Assembly: GCF_947623445.1 (NCBI RefSeq)
Contig: NC_135241.1
Coordinates: 19,036,501 to 19,100,500 of the forward strand
Direction: 5' to 3'
Source of the DNA: Clavelina lepadiformis
Taxonomy: Eukaryota > Chordata > Ascidiacea > Aplousobranchia > Clavelinidae
DNA: 64,000 nt
The notes below the pieces were generated by a model. That model searched no databases and was not told where the DNA came from. It saw nothing but the letters and a program-made list of their open reading frames with translations. This document shows, piece after piece, positions 37,701 through 50,687 of the stretch (position 1 is its first letter; the number at the start of each line of letters is the position of its first letter). A program made the translations under genes and the position numbers.

Positions 37701-40281
37701 CATCAGAATTTTTAAATTGGCCAATTTAATTGACATATTCTTACACAACCTGGAAAAAGCTACAGTTGTTACATTTCTTGAAATCAGCTCATTCAAATTA
37801 AGATATGCGCTTCCAGGAGAGTACGATAAGAGGTTGAAATACGCATTCCAGGGAGTATGTCTGGACGCCACAAGCAAAGTTATACTTCTTACTACACCGC
37901 TTCCAATGGTTGTGCGGTATATGAAATACTATCGCATACTTCCCGAAAAGGCAATTGTTTTTTTTCTACACCAGTTGACAAATGTCTGTAACCGGGGCCT
38001 ATTGCAGCGAAATCAAAATCGGAGTTATATAATTATACACAACAGTTTACGCTATTCCTGTATAACTGAAGCAAAAACATCACAAACACGTTTAAAACAA
38101 ACACACTTCAGAGTAGACAACATTTTAAGTCAGGCATTCAGGCTTTTAAGCCGGACTGCTTGGTGACGGTCCACCTGATTTGGTACATAGTACAATGCAA
38201 ACTTGGCCTGCGTCAAGGCGGAAATTTCTTTCAACAACCTCTTATTGGTCCACTTTTGTAACTGTTTTTCCTGACACTACTTTTAGCCAGTACGTCTGAG
38301 TTAATTTCTATACTTTCAGCAGGCAATAGAATTTTAGTAACTAAACCGTGGTTCTCATTTCGTGAAGGTGACAACGACTTTGTTGCATTATTACTTCCGT
38401 GAGCGACATGAATATAAGCTGGAAAATTAAGGACTTAGGATCGCTACTATCAAGCAGCGGTAAACGTAAAAGTGCGAGTTTACTGCTTGCACTCATATAC
38501 TTCATAACACTGCACAGAAACAAACCATTTAAGCCAAGGTTTAAAACATACCTTGGCTTTCCAGTGTTTGGAAAGGCAAAGAACTAACATAGAGAGCCTC
38601 TTGAAAATGTTAAAGTTGATATCCACATTTCTTTTTCAAAATCTCAACTTTATGAAAAGCAATTTTTAGTGTAAACGTTCCAACTTAAATATTCTCAAAC
38701 TATCACATCGGTTCATTCAATAACAAATTTTTCATACTGTTAATTATACAGGATAAATCTCAACAGAAAGCAGGCTAGTCGATTTTATCGCATGTATTAA
38801 TTGTTTAGTCTGAATAGCTTTGAAATGATAGGGCAATTGCCAATGTGATCGACTAGTGAGATAATCGCCAATTAAAAGTGCTTCTGGTTAATAATTAATT
38901 ATTATTTATGAGTCAACCCTGGTCGAATCAACAGCACAATTAACCTGCGTAAAAATGGCCCTTTGTTTTCAATGGCTGTGGGAAATCTAGATAAATTAAA
39001 ACATGCTCAAATTGAAAAAGTATTAAACTTCAATCGATTCACAAGCCTGGCATTTGTGCAAATGTGAACAATTGGGGTCGTGTTTTGTTCACCTGGCAAA
39101 ATAGGAACGGTTAAATGGCTTGAAGCGCAAACACTTATAAATTTGTCTAAATAAAGCAATCAAACTGTCTTTTGAACGCGCTGTTATTTACAACTTTTAC
39201 ACGCCCAGCAAAAAACAACATTCCGTTGTCAGCCAGTCGTCCATCAGAAACTTAAGTGGTTGGTGTAATATTGTCAATCGACCATAAGGTTAATAATTAT
39301 CGAAATAATCACCAAACCGGAGCTGCCTGGATACCCTGAGCAAGTCTTTCGTTGCCTTATTCTAACGAGGAATGACCTTTGAAACGAATTCGTCGCACTG
39401 TTTTAATATCTTCACCTTGCCTTCTTTTCATCGTATTCTAAACCGCAGCATGTTATGATCGTCGGAGGTAAAATATATCAGCTTGAGCGAGGGTAATGTA
39501 CACATTGCGTAATCTTAAGCAAACTAAGCTGAGTCACAGTTAAACTTGCAAATTCCAGTGCAAATGTCTAACTGCGCACTTTTTCTGTAAGTTATTTTAT
39601 TGTAACTGCAAAAAGTGCGCATAAAATTTCCAAGATCCTCTTAATTTCGTCCTGACTAGACTAAGACTTTTACACGCAGTTCCGTAAGTTTTTAACACGT
39701 TCGATAATGGTATATTTGTTCCATGCACATGCCATGTCAGCTGAAAAACTCTATGAAAAACTTGCCCTAGGCCAAAGGTAAATATATCGTTTCTGGCTTT
39801 CTGCCGACAAGACTTCCAGGTTTTCCCAAAACGGTTGATTTTGAGATAATTCATTGCGGGGATTTCCCTTAAGCAGAAAACTACCATCTTATTTGCAGAA
39901 CAGAAATAGAATTAATTCTGTGGCATGATAATAAAATCTGGTTCGCGCCAGTAGAATTAGTAACGGTATAACGAAAATTTACTTCTCAAATAACGTGTTT
40001 TTCAATATAACCAACAGAATTAATTAGCTAGCAAGAAGGCCTGTACGAGGTTGAGACGTGTCAAAACAATTCTTCTCCTTGAGTATAATGTGCTTAATTA
40101 ACAGACACGTGACAGAGCTACTTGATCACAGCATGTACCAACATGATAGTGATTCTTTGAAAAATATTTTAACCTTTTGGAAGTTAAATTACACCATCAT
40201 TAACCGCCAAGTTTCTCGGACATCAACTTGACAAATAACTTTTAGGATTATATTAAAATGGGCTTTTAAAAGGACTATAGC
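34752..40281. other. Intergenic, no recognised gene
   Basis: Only an unassigned 173-codon ORF at 37645-38166 stands out (listed separately). Other ORFs are of chance length. Confidence 0.5.
37645..38166 (+). CDS. Unassigned 173-codon ORF
   Basis: ATG to TGA uninterrupted in AT-rich DNA, encoding 173 aa with mixed composition. No signal peptide, domain or motif is recognised. It reads through Leu/Ile-rich segments (IFKLANLIDIFLHNLEKA), then a basic C-terminus (RLKQTHFRVDNILSQAF). It could be an orphan gene, an exon of an unseen gene, or chance. No flanking splice-site support was established. Confidence 0.2.
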   Translation: MQIFCRVPLKISCNCKCLNIRIFKLANLIDIFLHNLEKATVVTFLEISSFKLRYALPGEYDKRLKYAFQGVCLDATSKVILLTTPLPMVVRYMKYYRILPEKAIVFFLHQLTNVCNRGLLQRNQNRSYIIIHNSLRYSCITEAKTSQTRLKQTHFRVDNILSQAFRLLSRTAW

Positions 40282-40632
40282 CAGGGTTGCCATACCGTCC
40301 TTATTTCTAAGATTTGTCCTTATTTTGAAGGTCCGTGTCTTAGAAAATATTTTTGTCCTTTTTTCTAAGAAATGTCCTTATTTTCACTTGCGTCCTTATT
40401 TTCGTCTTATTTTTAGGGCAGAGGTTCGTATTTTGGGCATTTTGTCACCTTTACGATACCATTTTGTACCAAAGAGATACCAAAATTATGAACATGCAGA
40501 TAGTGTCTTGTTTTTTTTTGTTTTTTTTTAGGAACATTGGTTGCTTTCTCCTGTTGTACACTGTTTAAGGTGGTATTCGTCTTTCATTTTGTAGTCGTCC
40601 TTATTTTTGAGTTGAGACTGATGGCAACCCTG
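40282..40632 (+). mobile_element. hAT-type MITE with perfect 8-bp target duplication
   Basis: 351 bp. Both ends read CAGGGTTGCCAT inward (the right one as ATGGCAACCCTG). It is flanked by ACTATAGC at 40274-40281 and again at 40633-40640, a perfect 8-bp duplication as made by hAT transposases. The interior is built on repeated GTCCTTATTTT-like units (at least five), with no coding capacity. Confidence 0.96.
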
Positions 40633-40640
40633 ACTATAGC

Positions 40641-43600
40641 CTATTAGGTTTCATAGCAAACTATATAAAAAGTTGTACGTGTTTTCAAGAACTTGTACAA
40701 GTATGTTGCTATACCACATACAAACCACAGCCATGGAAAGCTTTTTTCTTAAAATTAATTTACCTGACAAATATTTCAACAATCTACAAAAAAGAGAAAA
40801 CCTTACCAAAACTTTAAGGTTAGGAAATTTTTGTTTTCACCTAATAAACTGATGAGAAGCATGTAGCAAAAATGTATCTAGCAGTTTGGACACTAGTTTA
40901 TCTTGACGCAGTTATTTCTGGCCACGTGGCTGTTTTTGCTGTTTTTTTTTTTGGAACTTTTCTCAGCGATAAATTTGGGCGGTTCTTTTACGCCATGCTG
41001 CTGGGAAACAAGAAAACAGATTTTGTTTGACAATACGGCTCACAAGTAGCGGTTAGCCAAGCGAATGGTGTTTCGTGGGAACAGTAAATATAACTCACGT
41101 TTGACACACAAAGGAAACCTGTAAATTATGTGCGAAGTTTCGAGCTGTAGATAATATTAGGCCATGAGGAATTTTTGCCAGCATCGCAAATATATGCATA
41201 CCGCCTCAACTTAGTTCTTTTCTGGATAATAATCACATGTTCTAAACTGCTATAGGTCCTCGCTAAAACGACAAATTCGAAATATTTCTGTAAAATTTCT
41301 TTAAAATGGCCTCAACCTTAATAAAATTTCTCTATGAACTACATATACGTCATTTATTACCATGACAGACAAATCTACGAAAAGCTGCCTCCAATCAAGC
41401 CAAAAAGAATGCATGGAAGAAACCGGCCGTATATGCTTTTTTGGCTAAGAATTCGGCTGCGGTCTTCGACGTAGCCATCGTGAGTCAGTCAGATCACAAA
41501 GAACTATAACTTTGGGCTGCTTTTTTTCTTGCTATGTACTACCAAACTTCTTCATGTTCCCGGCATTACGCGCAGAGCTGGTGCGGAAAAATAATAACAA
41601 CCAGTGCCGCTTTGTCCGGGACCTCCCCTGATGCAGGTCTATTGATCAGAAATCCAATACCCCTGGGCTCTTTTATTTGCTCGCTTTGTGATTTATTGCC
41701 CAGAGTTTGTGGCATTTCTTGACCAAATAAAAACTAAACTGCACAAAAGAATTTCCAGTCTCATATACGCGCTCGGCGTCCCAGAGAAACCCTTGTGTTT
41801 AGTTGACATGTTATTTGGGATCCACGAAATTATTCTTGTATTTTTACATCATTTATCTAGAAGCAGATTCTTTATTGTTTGATGCCATTTAATGGACATG
41901 GAATTTTAGTCACATTACAGTTAATTAAAATGGCATCTTAACAGAAAAAGATCACTAAAATGATCACATTTCGGGAGTAATATAGAAAAAAGTTTTGGGC
42001 TTATCAAAGTTGCATAAAAGCTCATAACCAATAACAAAGATTCCCTTTGATACAATTAAACCAAGCACGATATACAAGACATTCTTATTTGAATTTAAAA
42101 AACATATAATGTCGTGGCTAGATTTCAGCAGGCTAGGACCGAAATATATTTTGTCGAAAGAATTTTCTGACGTCAACGCACTGACTCAGCACGAAACCTT
42201 GCCTGACGTAAGACAGGCGTTGCCGGCCTACCTGTTTTCAAATACCTCCTAGAAATGGCTGCGAAACGAAAAATGTAACAAAAAGTAAAGACTAACCTTA
42301 CCTTACCTAACCTTCGCTAAATATCGACAGGGACGAGGATGTTATGTCGAAGCTTGTATTTACAAGCGAGGAAATGGAGATGGAAGTGCCACTCAAAAGC
42401 GCTTTTGCGTGAGGAACCGCGTATAAATGAGTGTAAATATGTTTCGGATGACAGCATGGCAACTCGTATCCCGTCGGTAATGCTTCAAGTGTATATAACC
42501 GGGCGATACGGCGTAAATGCTGGTAACAAACGAAACAGGATGTGACTAAACATATGTTAGTATTATGTAGATCTTGTCTTACGTGATGTTTTCGAGAAAA
42601 TGCAGCGCCACGTTCATTTTGCTGACGACGAAAACAAACAGATAAACAAGAAGATCCTGGAAAGTTCTTATTGTGCTCTTCATGTTGTTTCTCGGTAACA
42701 ATTGACCTTAAAATCAATTCCAATTTTATACACGTGACAATCATTCTATACTTGATACTTGTCTTGTACTCGATTTGTCTTTATAGAGATTAATATGTTT
42801 AGACACTCTAAAAAGTAATTTAAAGATTAAATATGTTAACGTAATTTCTGTTACGAAAAACTTACATAACACGATAAAATTTTAATCCAATGTCATTAGT
42901 TTTGGCAGAAAATATTCGGAAGAAACAAAAAACTTTTGGGATTTTTACAAATCTTCTTCAAACAGTTACCTGTTATTGGGTATTTATAGAATTAACCACA
43001 CCCAACTCATGTTGATCAGAATGTAGTGAGCTTTCAGATGTAAGCACTCCACTTTGTATATGTTTTTATTTAGTTGTTGGTGACGTGATATATAGAGTCA
43101 TGTATTAAGTAAAGTAAAGAAAGTAAAAATCTCACCATAAAAAAACCTTAAATTCTCAAAAGGTGGGAAAGCTACAAGAAGTAACCGTTTTATGCTAACA
43201 GCTAACACAGCTTCTAAAGGCTGTTAGCACCATCTTCTGTGGTTGTTTGTCTGTTATTTTATGCCTTCAAGTAAACTTATAAATTCTTCGACGCAACTGT
43301 TGTGCCATTTTTAACCTTCGCTATTTTATCCCATGTAATTCCTATGGGACCGGCCAAAAATAAACTGCAAACCACGTAAACGATGAATATAATTCATGCA
43401 CGTGTCTTTTAGAGAGTCTGTTTCGATCAATTTGTTGAAAATTACAAATTAATTTAATCCCCCATTAGAAGTGCAAGTTGTCTAATAAACGAGATCAGCG
43501 ATGATTTCAACTTTAATCAAATGAACTGGACACTGTGACTTAAAACGTTTAGTTATGTGGACGAGCAAAAATATCAAAGTATATGCGTGAAATGTTGACA

Positions 43601-46600
43601 TTAACAACGAATATACCTCATTGAAAGTTTTGAGTTAAATTTAAGACCAATTAAACATCTAGAGCAAAATTTCAATATACAGGTCAAGTTCTTTGAGAGA
43701 CCGCATTTTTTCTCCGTTTTGTGGCAGATAGCTCATGTCTTTCACGCTTAGGCTAAACATAGACAGCGCAATTGGGTTAAGTTATAGGTTAAGGTAACAC
43801 GCAAGTTGTTCTTTGAATTTAAGTTCAGAACTTTAAAAAAAGATTAAATCCTTGTTGATTAATAGAATTACAAGTTGTTCCATTTCCCTAAAATTGCCTG
43901 TTACGTAAGCGAGTAATTATAGACTCCGTGACCATGGCCTCCAAATGTAAGCCTGATGCATAGCTAATTTAATTATGCATAAGTCGGATTACATTAATGT
44001 AACTTTAAAGTCTTTGTTGGACTGTCGGGAGTTTGTTTTAGACCTATAAAATTATAAGTTAATGGCGCATTTTTCCATACCCATGCACTATTTTTAAAAC
44101 AAGCTAAACTTAAGAAACGACGGCACGCTGCTGTGAGTTAGGATATTTAAACAGATGACAACGACGCAGTTGGTTGCATTTACAAAAAACAAAACTTCTA
44201 GCTTTTAGTTTAATTTTGATAACAATAGAAATCTCATTTCAGTAAACGATCCTTGTCGAAAATGTGCACTCGATTTTATTGAAATAAACTTGCAAAAGGC
44301 TGTTAATGGGCAATTAAATATGAAAGAAGAAATCGCGTTTGCTGATTTCTCGCTGCTTTGCAAAGCTGCAAGCGCTCACAATGATAAAAATAGTTTGTGA
44401 AAGTTCACTGGAGTGTAGGGGAATCTAGGAGTTAAAGCACTTTCTTCTTTTTAATCGTGATCATCTGAAATGATAGGACGGTCTGAGTACGTCCGAAAAA
44501 TAATCTTTCTGCTACAACGCATTGCTACAAATATTTGATATGTTTTCCGTATCAACACTCGATAATTGGAAAGCAATAAACCATTGTCCAGCCAACCGAG
44601 GTTTATGAAGAAAACTAGCTCTAACTTATACTAAATGCAAGAACAAGCTGAAAATGATAGGCTTAATGTGGCCTCGGATGTTAAGCGTCTATCAACATTT
44701 GTAGCCTGCATTAGTCTAATTATATTACAAAGAAAGTTTCCCCCGGGCTTGAACAAAGATTATCCATAAATTACATTGCAAATGAACCCGATAATTAGAT
44801 AATTGTATCTGATAAATGCTGTATCTGCAGTTCATTTTTTTCTAAAAATTCTATTTAACTTAAGTTAGTTATCTTTACACCCTATCTGATCTTGCAGCAG
44901 TAATTACTATTTATAGGTAAAATGGTTTTCTTGCTGATTATCATCACATCATTACACATCATCGAATATAGGCTACCTGTGTTTTTCAAAGACTCTCAAC
45001 TACCCAAAGATGGCATATTTGGACTATTGAGTGTTTTGACATGAAGCAACGAACGACATAAAAACGTGTAAACATTATCAGATGCACACAAAGTATTTCT
45101 AAAAAAACTGACTGAGGTATATTGAAACGTCTACAGCTAATCATCATATTCTAGGATTAAACAAGCTGTTGTCGTCAGATTACATAACCACCCGGTGGGG
45201 CATAACCCTAAATCGTAAAATTAACTCTATAATTCCATTGTCTGCCATTTTTGTCTATTAATTCAGCATTTGTCAAATGGCAATCGTCTTGGTGTGTATT
45301 GTCACTTATTATTTTAAATTTTTAATGCGCTGTGCTACACTGAAATGAGGCAAACGTGAGCAATCCATTCTTACGATAAGCTACTATATAGGTGGACAAC
45401 TAGGGAAACTTTCAAAATTATTGCACATTGCTTACATGCAATAATTGCAGAAGCATAGTTCACGGATCTGTCAACTGATTTTTTGTATATATTTGGATCT
45501 TAGATATATAGCCATTACTTCTCCTAGACGCGTTTATAAACGGCATCATCGCTCATTTCCTTATCGATAGAGGAAATAGAAATACGGAAATAACTGCAGC
45601 TGTTGTTACATATACTATCCCATATTTATCCGATCGTTAACAAAATTAGAAGTTCCTGACTTTAAAGATTATAGTTTTTATATAAAACATCTGCTTATAT
45701 TAAGGTAACTATGTCAGGAACATGAACATATGTGACATGTCTTTCAACAGCACAAAAGATTTAAAGAAAGTGTTGAGAATGTTAAAGATGTATTGCGGTT
45801 CACCTGATTTTCGACCATTTTGCATTTTTTGACATTAAAAGCATTATAATCAAGGTTAAGTTTTAGCCGAAAGGCCAGTGAGTAAGCCAACATGTGTATA
45901 AAACACTTTTGCATCGACTAATTAATTTAAGAGAGGTTTGTAGAAAGTCAGTTTCCACCATGGAAGTCAGTTCCCAATTTACCATGTTTTGGAAAGTTCA
46001 CATCAAATCGTGTTTTCATACTTAAAACACCTTTATATATTCAACATGTTCTCAAATAGCAAAATAATTATAATCTCGCTTAAGTCTAAACAAAAAGGAA
46101 ACTCAGATGTTCGCTCAAAAAGTGTTTTAACGTCTTTAGCAATATTTTTAACTTTGATCACTTGTATTTCTGCGTAAGTTTGACTGGAACAGATGTGGTT
46201 TTCGATGCGACTTTGCGAAAACAACTTCTCAAAGCGACTGAGTCCTATATGACATCACCGTTATGAAATGAAGACGAAACAAAGAGGCCTGCTTTTCCGC
46301 CGCCAGCTAAAATAATGATTTAGCATCAGGTATACGTGATTTTTCCGATTAATTATGCCGCAAAACGTCACAAATATATCTTGAATCATGTCGTTAGTCG
46401 GATGATCGTGACCAAGCTTTGCCAAGGGCCAGAAGCTGAGGTCGCCCAAATCGGTAATCTTGTTTTTCAAAACGTACAAAAACAGGATACTTTCAAAGAA
46501 ATTCAATTTTCCCATCAGATAAACTTTTCAAAGAACTTTTTCCTAGAACAACGATAAAACAATCTCGCTTTTTGCTGGAATGCTTATTGGTTTATAGAAA

Positions 46601-48562
46601 TCTATTTTGGCTACATTAAAAAAACACATAGCTTTATCAAATTGTAACGGGCTATATAACCTCAAGCGAATGTGTACACGCATTGGTGCACGGATTAATT
46701 CGAAAATGTTTGTTTGCTCAAAAGCTCTGCGCAGCAAGGTGGAAGTTAGAACATGAACATTGTATCTCATGTATTAGATAAGGGCATATCTTGCTTTTTG
46801 CGAAACATATTTCAAGAGATCCGGTTTATTTACATTTGTCCAATTACAGTAGCCTAATATAAGATGTGTTGGGTATAAAGTTACGACCAAAAATTTTTAC
46901 TTTCATTCAGATAAAACAACCCAGTGAAGCATATTTCGTTTAGAACTTAAATCGATTTTTTGTTGTGCAAGGGTTACAGGCCTACCAATAGAAAATAAAT
47001 CGGAATTTTAATCAGATTTATTCACGCATTTCAGAACCATCTGCGATATTGCAATACAAAGGAGTTACGCATTTTTAAGAAAGTAAAAATTTAAACAAAA
47101 GTCATCGAGATAAATGAGAGGAAATGTCGAAGACCATCATTCGTCAATCATTGCCCCATTTTGTTTAAATGATCCATAAAATTCCCTATCTCACATTGTC
47201 CACAACACAACTTTTCCTGTCACGGGTTTTTGAATTCGTTTGCATTGTTTTGCAAATGGTTTATTTGGAGAAGGTAGGCTAAATATATGCCGGACCATTT
47301 GTGGTTATTGCTCGCTGCGAATTTAGTCCTTCTCATATAACTTGTCATAACATGCTTTATTAAGTTATTTATTGATGCCCTATTTAATACTTATCGACTA
47401 ATGTAATAGGCCTATACTGAAAGACTGTGCAGTAAACCCGGCTTGATAGTAGAAACGGTTTATACAGAAAATCGCTTATAAAAGCAGTTTCCGCTGATAT
47501 GCAGAACGAACGATGGTTTCTCTTTTATAAATTCACCGCTTATTGGGGCAACTTGACACGAGGCGACACGTTTTCGGCAGAAGAATAGCCCATGCTGTCG
47601 CAGTATGATAGGGATTGATGGCGTTTTTGGCCATGCAACCAAAGCAAAGGCAGTCAAAAAAATGAGCGGTTTAAAATTGGTGATAACTCTTCATCACTGC
47701 TCTTATATACTGTATTACGCCATTACTATTCACATTCAAATTAGAACTTTTCCGCTCGATATATTTTGATAGAAACTTCTATGGAACCAGTCGCTACCAG
47801 GCAAAGCTGTAAATTGCATTGACATTACGCTCCACGGCGCGTAAAGCTAAACAGGTATAATTTACGTAACTCTACAACGACTTGGAAACGTCTAAGTCTT
47901 CTATTCAGATTAAAACGCCTGAACAAGTGTGTTATATCGTGGAAAATTATATCACAGTTAACTTTAGGTAATCACCAATTGACACTCAGCAGAAAAAGTT
48001 TCGTGCTTTCTGAAAAAAGCATCACCATGGGCATAACACAAAAAATTGGGCAATGTGCCTTAATAAATTTAATTAATTAGCTCTAACACATCCAAAGACA
48101 AAGTGCGTGCTGTTAATATTTTGCAGATGCTTGCTTGAACCAAAAACAATCATTATATTTATCGGCTGATACATAACCTTTCGAATACATTTCAAGCGTT
48201 AGCTTTTCCGAACTCTCTGCTGCCTTACAGCGGTAACCAGTAAAATATATCACAGTTTTTGCTTCAAACAACTGTTTGATATTATGGCATTATACTAACT
48301 AAATACTTTGTAGTCACAAACTTCTGTTCCATGTGCATAAACTTTGTGAAAGGTTTTAAAATTTTATCAAGTGGCAGAAACAAGTAAATAAAAAACTAAA
48401 CTGAAACTTAAATAGCTGGGGAATGAAATAATTTTAAACAACTGGTGTATTCAACAACTTCAGTCTAAAGTCATTTTCATAATAAAAATGTTTTAGTCCA
48501 GCAAATTATTTGAATTTAATTATTCGCCTGAAATATATGTTAACAATGAAAGGTTTTATGAC
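40641..48562. other. Intergenic, no recognised gene
   Basis: About 8 kb AT-rich. The longest ORF is a 145-codon minus-strand frame at 42307-42744, of chance length and without recognisable domains. Nothing else could be supported. Confidence 0.5.
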
Positions 48563-49372
48563 TTAAAACAAATCCAAAGAACGCAGCCACATATCAATTG
48601 GGTGAATGAAAGAAATTCCAAAAACATTTGATAACACTATAATAAATATACCCTTCACCAATGAGCAATTAACAATCAAGCTGAAAGCCAAAGAACTACA
48701 AAGCATGACATAAAATATAATCATTTGCAGATACAACGGGCTTTCTCCTTGTGCCCATATTATAGCTGGGATAAACAATAATTTTCCTGCTCCAGACAAA
48801 AGTAGGCACCTAATTATTTCCATCGAAGTGGGCTTTTCCATAAAACCAAGTCGCATTTTTTTCCATGTAAGTCCATTAAATAGCTTGCATTTTACCATAA
48901 GATAATTGAAAAATAAAACAAAAAGGAGATATGCCATCAGTTCTAGGCCCGACACAAATGATAAAACATACAGCTCGACTTGTTTTGCAGCTTGAAATAC
49001 AAAGTCATCATCATTCATTGATTTATTTGGATTAAACTCGTTTAACGAAGATGATGTGATCAGCTTCATGTAACCATTGCAAAATAAACATATCACTGCG
49101 ATTTTCCAATGAAGATAAGTTGTTTCCTGATTAATCAAAACATGACGCCAAACAGGCTTACTAAGAAGAAGCAAATCAAGCAGTTGAAGGGTTACATCAT
49201 GTTCAATATATCTGTCCACTGGTTCTTTGCATTTCTTGCAATGTTCTATTCTTACGTTTCCACTGCCAGGAAAAGTGGAATAGAGTTTATCTGAAGGAGC
49301 TTCACACTCCACACAGACATATTTCCCTTTATCTTGAGAAGAACTTTCTTCTACATTAGATGCTGCTGACAT
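48563..49372 (-). CDS. ARV1: ARV1, ER sterol/lipid homeostasis protein
   Basis: A multipass ER membrane protein needed for sterol distribution and GPI-anchor or sphingolipid homeostasis. A single exon of 269 aa; human ARV1 is 271 aa. The N-terminal ARV homology domain has its zinc-type cysteines C20/C23 (YVCVECEAP) and C45/C48 (EHCKKCKEPVD), followed by DRYIEHD and the family segment LLLLSKPVWRHVL. Four or so hydrophobic TM segments follow (AVICLFCNGYM, LMAYLLFVLFFNYLM, IFYVMLCSSLAFSLIVNCSL and GIFIIVLSNVFGI). The ATG at 49370-49372 is the first in frame; the frame stays open a few codons further upstream. Confidence 0.95.
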   Translation of the reverse strand: MSAASNVEESSSQDKGKYVCVECEAPSDKLYSTFPGSGNVRIEHCKKCKEPVDRYIEHDVTLQLLDLLLLSKPVWRHVLINQETTYLHWKIAVICLFCNGYMKLITSSSLNEFNPNKSMNDDDFVFQAAKQVELYVLSFVSGLELMAYLLFVLFFNYLMVKCKLFNGLTWKKMRLGFMEKPTSMEIIRCLLLSGAGKLLFIPAIIWAQGESPLYLQMIIFYVMLCSSLAFSLIVNCSLVKGIFIIVLSNVFGISFIHPIDMWLRSLDLF

Positions 49373-50255
49373 TTTGTCTATGATACACAACAGTTCTACA
49401 ATAATAGTTCATATGTCAAAATGAAAGTTACAATCCACAAACAGTGCTCCCTTTTATAAATAGTAATTTTAGTACCCCAGTATACATATTATCTTCTTAC
49501 TTGGAAAAAATATAATACAGTTAAAAGTTACAATAGCAACTAGCAAAGGTGCAACCCCTTAGGCCCCAATCCTAAACTTGGTAAGCAATCATTTCAATAT
49601 TAAAATGATATAAAACTAACCTTGAAGATTTTAACTTGATATAAAGTAGGTCATAAACTATTTAATGCAGCCTACATATTTTAATATTTAATAAAAATTG
49701 TGGTGCACACATGAGACTTGTCAAAGTGCACGTGAAACGTTTATGGTAATCAGGGACCTATTTTGCTAGAAAACTTTGGAAGGGAAAACTCGGTGTGATA
49801 TGCATTGGCAGTTACAGAATACAGTTCCAATTATGATAAACTATAATCTTAATTGATCAAAAATTGGGGGGATATGTCCCTGTACCCTGATTGGAAAGTG
49901 TGTTGAGTAAGGTTGAAATTAATTGCGTAAGTAATAATTATTGTTTCATCTTGTTGCACGGCGATTTCTCACCAATAACAGCAAACTTTCCAACCTGGGA
50001 GTAAACAAAAAGTTAAATTTTGTGACATTGTTGTAACTATAAAGTTAAGTTATTAAGTTAGCAAGGAATCGGAAAAACAGTTTTACAGGGATATATATAG
50101 TTAAGTATACACTATTTTTCCTGAACATTGAAGTAGTAACAGCCTAAAATGTGTTAAGTTAAGTATAACAGTAGCCTACAGCTGTAATGCAGTAAAGTTG
50201 AAATAGACCAGCGGTTTTTCGATATTATTACTCATTCTTCGGGTTTAGTGCAGAA

Positions 50256-50327
50256 GTGCACAACCAAATGACGTCTTAATTTTGGAATTGGTGTTCTAGT
50301 ATAATAATGCATGACGTGGTTGTGCAC
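50256..50327. repeat. Short fold-back element, copy 1
   Basis: GTGCACAACCAAATGACGTC on the left pairs with GACGTGGTTGTGCAC on the right, a ~15-bp imperfect hairpin stem around a ~40-bp loop. It is followed by CGTATACTAG. Related to 55996-56078. Confidence 0.6.
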
Positions 50328-50580
50328 TCGTATACTAGACCCCAAGTACCCTAGGCTAGTATCCTCGATTGTTGGCAATCAATAGCTGAAACAAGGAAGT
50401 CAAGACCAGTATGGAATCTAAGTTTTTTGTGAACCGGACAGCGTAATCTTCTATGACTGGTTTGCACCAGTATGCAAAGACGTCTAGACCTGGATGTAGC
50501 GTATTTGTAAATCAGATCCCTACAAAAATTCCCCTAATTAACTACTGAATTTCTCAGGGAACAGTTTACATACGGTAACT

Positions 50581-50586
50581 TTTTAT
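50581..50586 (-). terminator. Candidate poly(A) signal for MLH3
   Basis: AATAAA on the minus strand about 100 nt downstream of the MLH3 stop codon. Confidence 0.5.
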
Positions 50587-50687
50587 TGTGGCAAACTTGC
50601 AATACCCACAACAATATAAGATATCAATGGGCGTATTGACAAACTAATAACACAAGACGCAAAAGCAATTTTCTTCAACAAATGCTT

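Larger units (their letters stand above)
49373..50687. other. Spacer between ARV1 and the 3' end of MLH3
   Basis: Holds the ARV1 5' flank and the MLH3 3' flank, with a minus-strand AATAAA at 50581-50586 about 100 nt after the MLH3 stop. A short fold-back element is listed separately. Confidence 0.5.

Noticed and set aside
42307-42744. 145-codon minus-strand ORF
   Set aside because: No recognisable domain or conserved motif; chance-level length.
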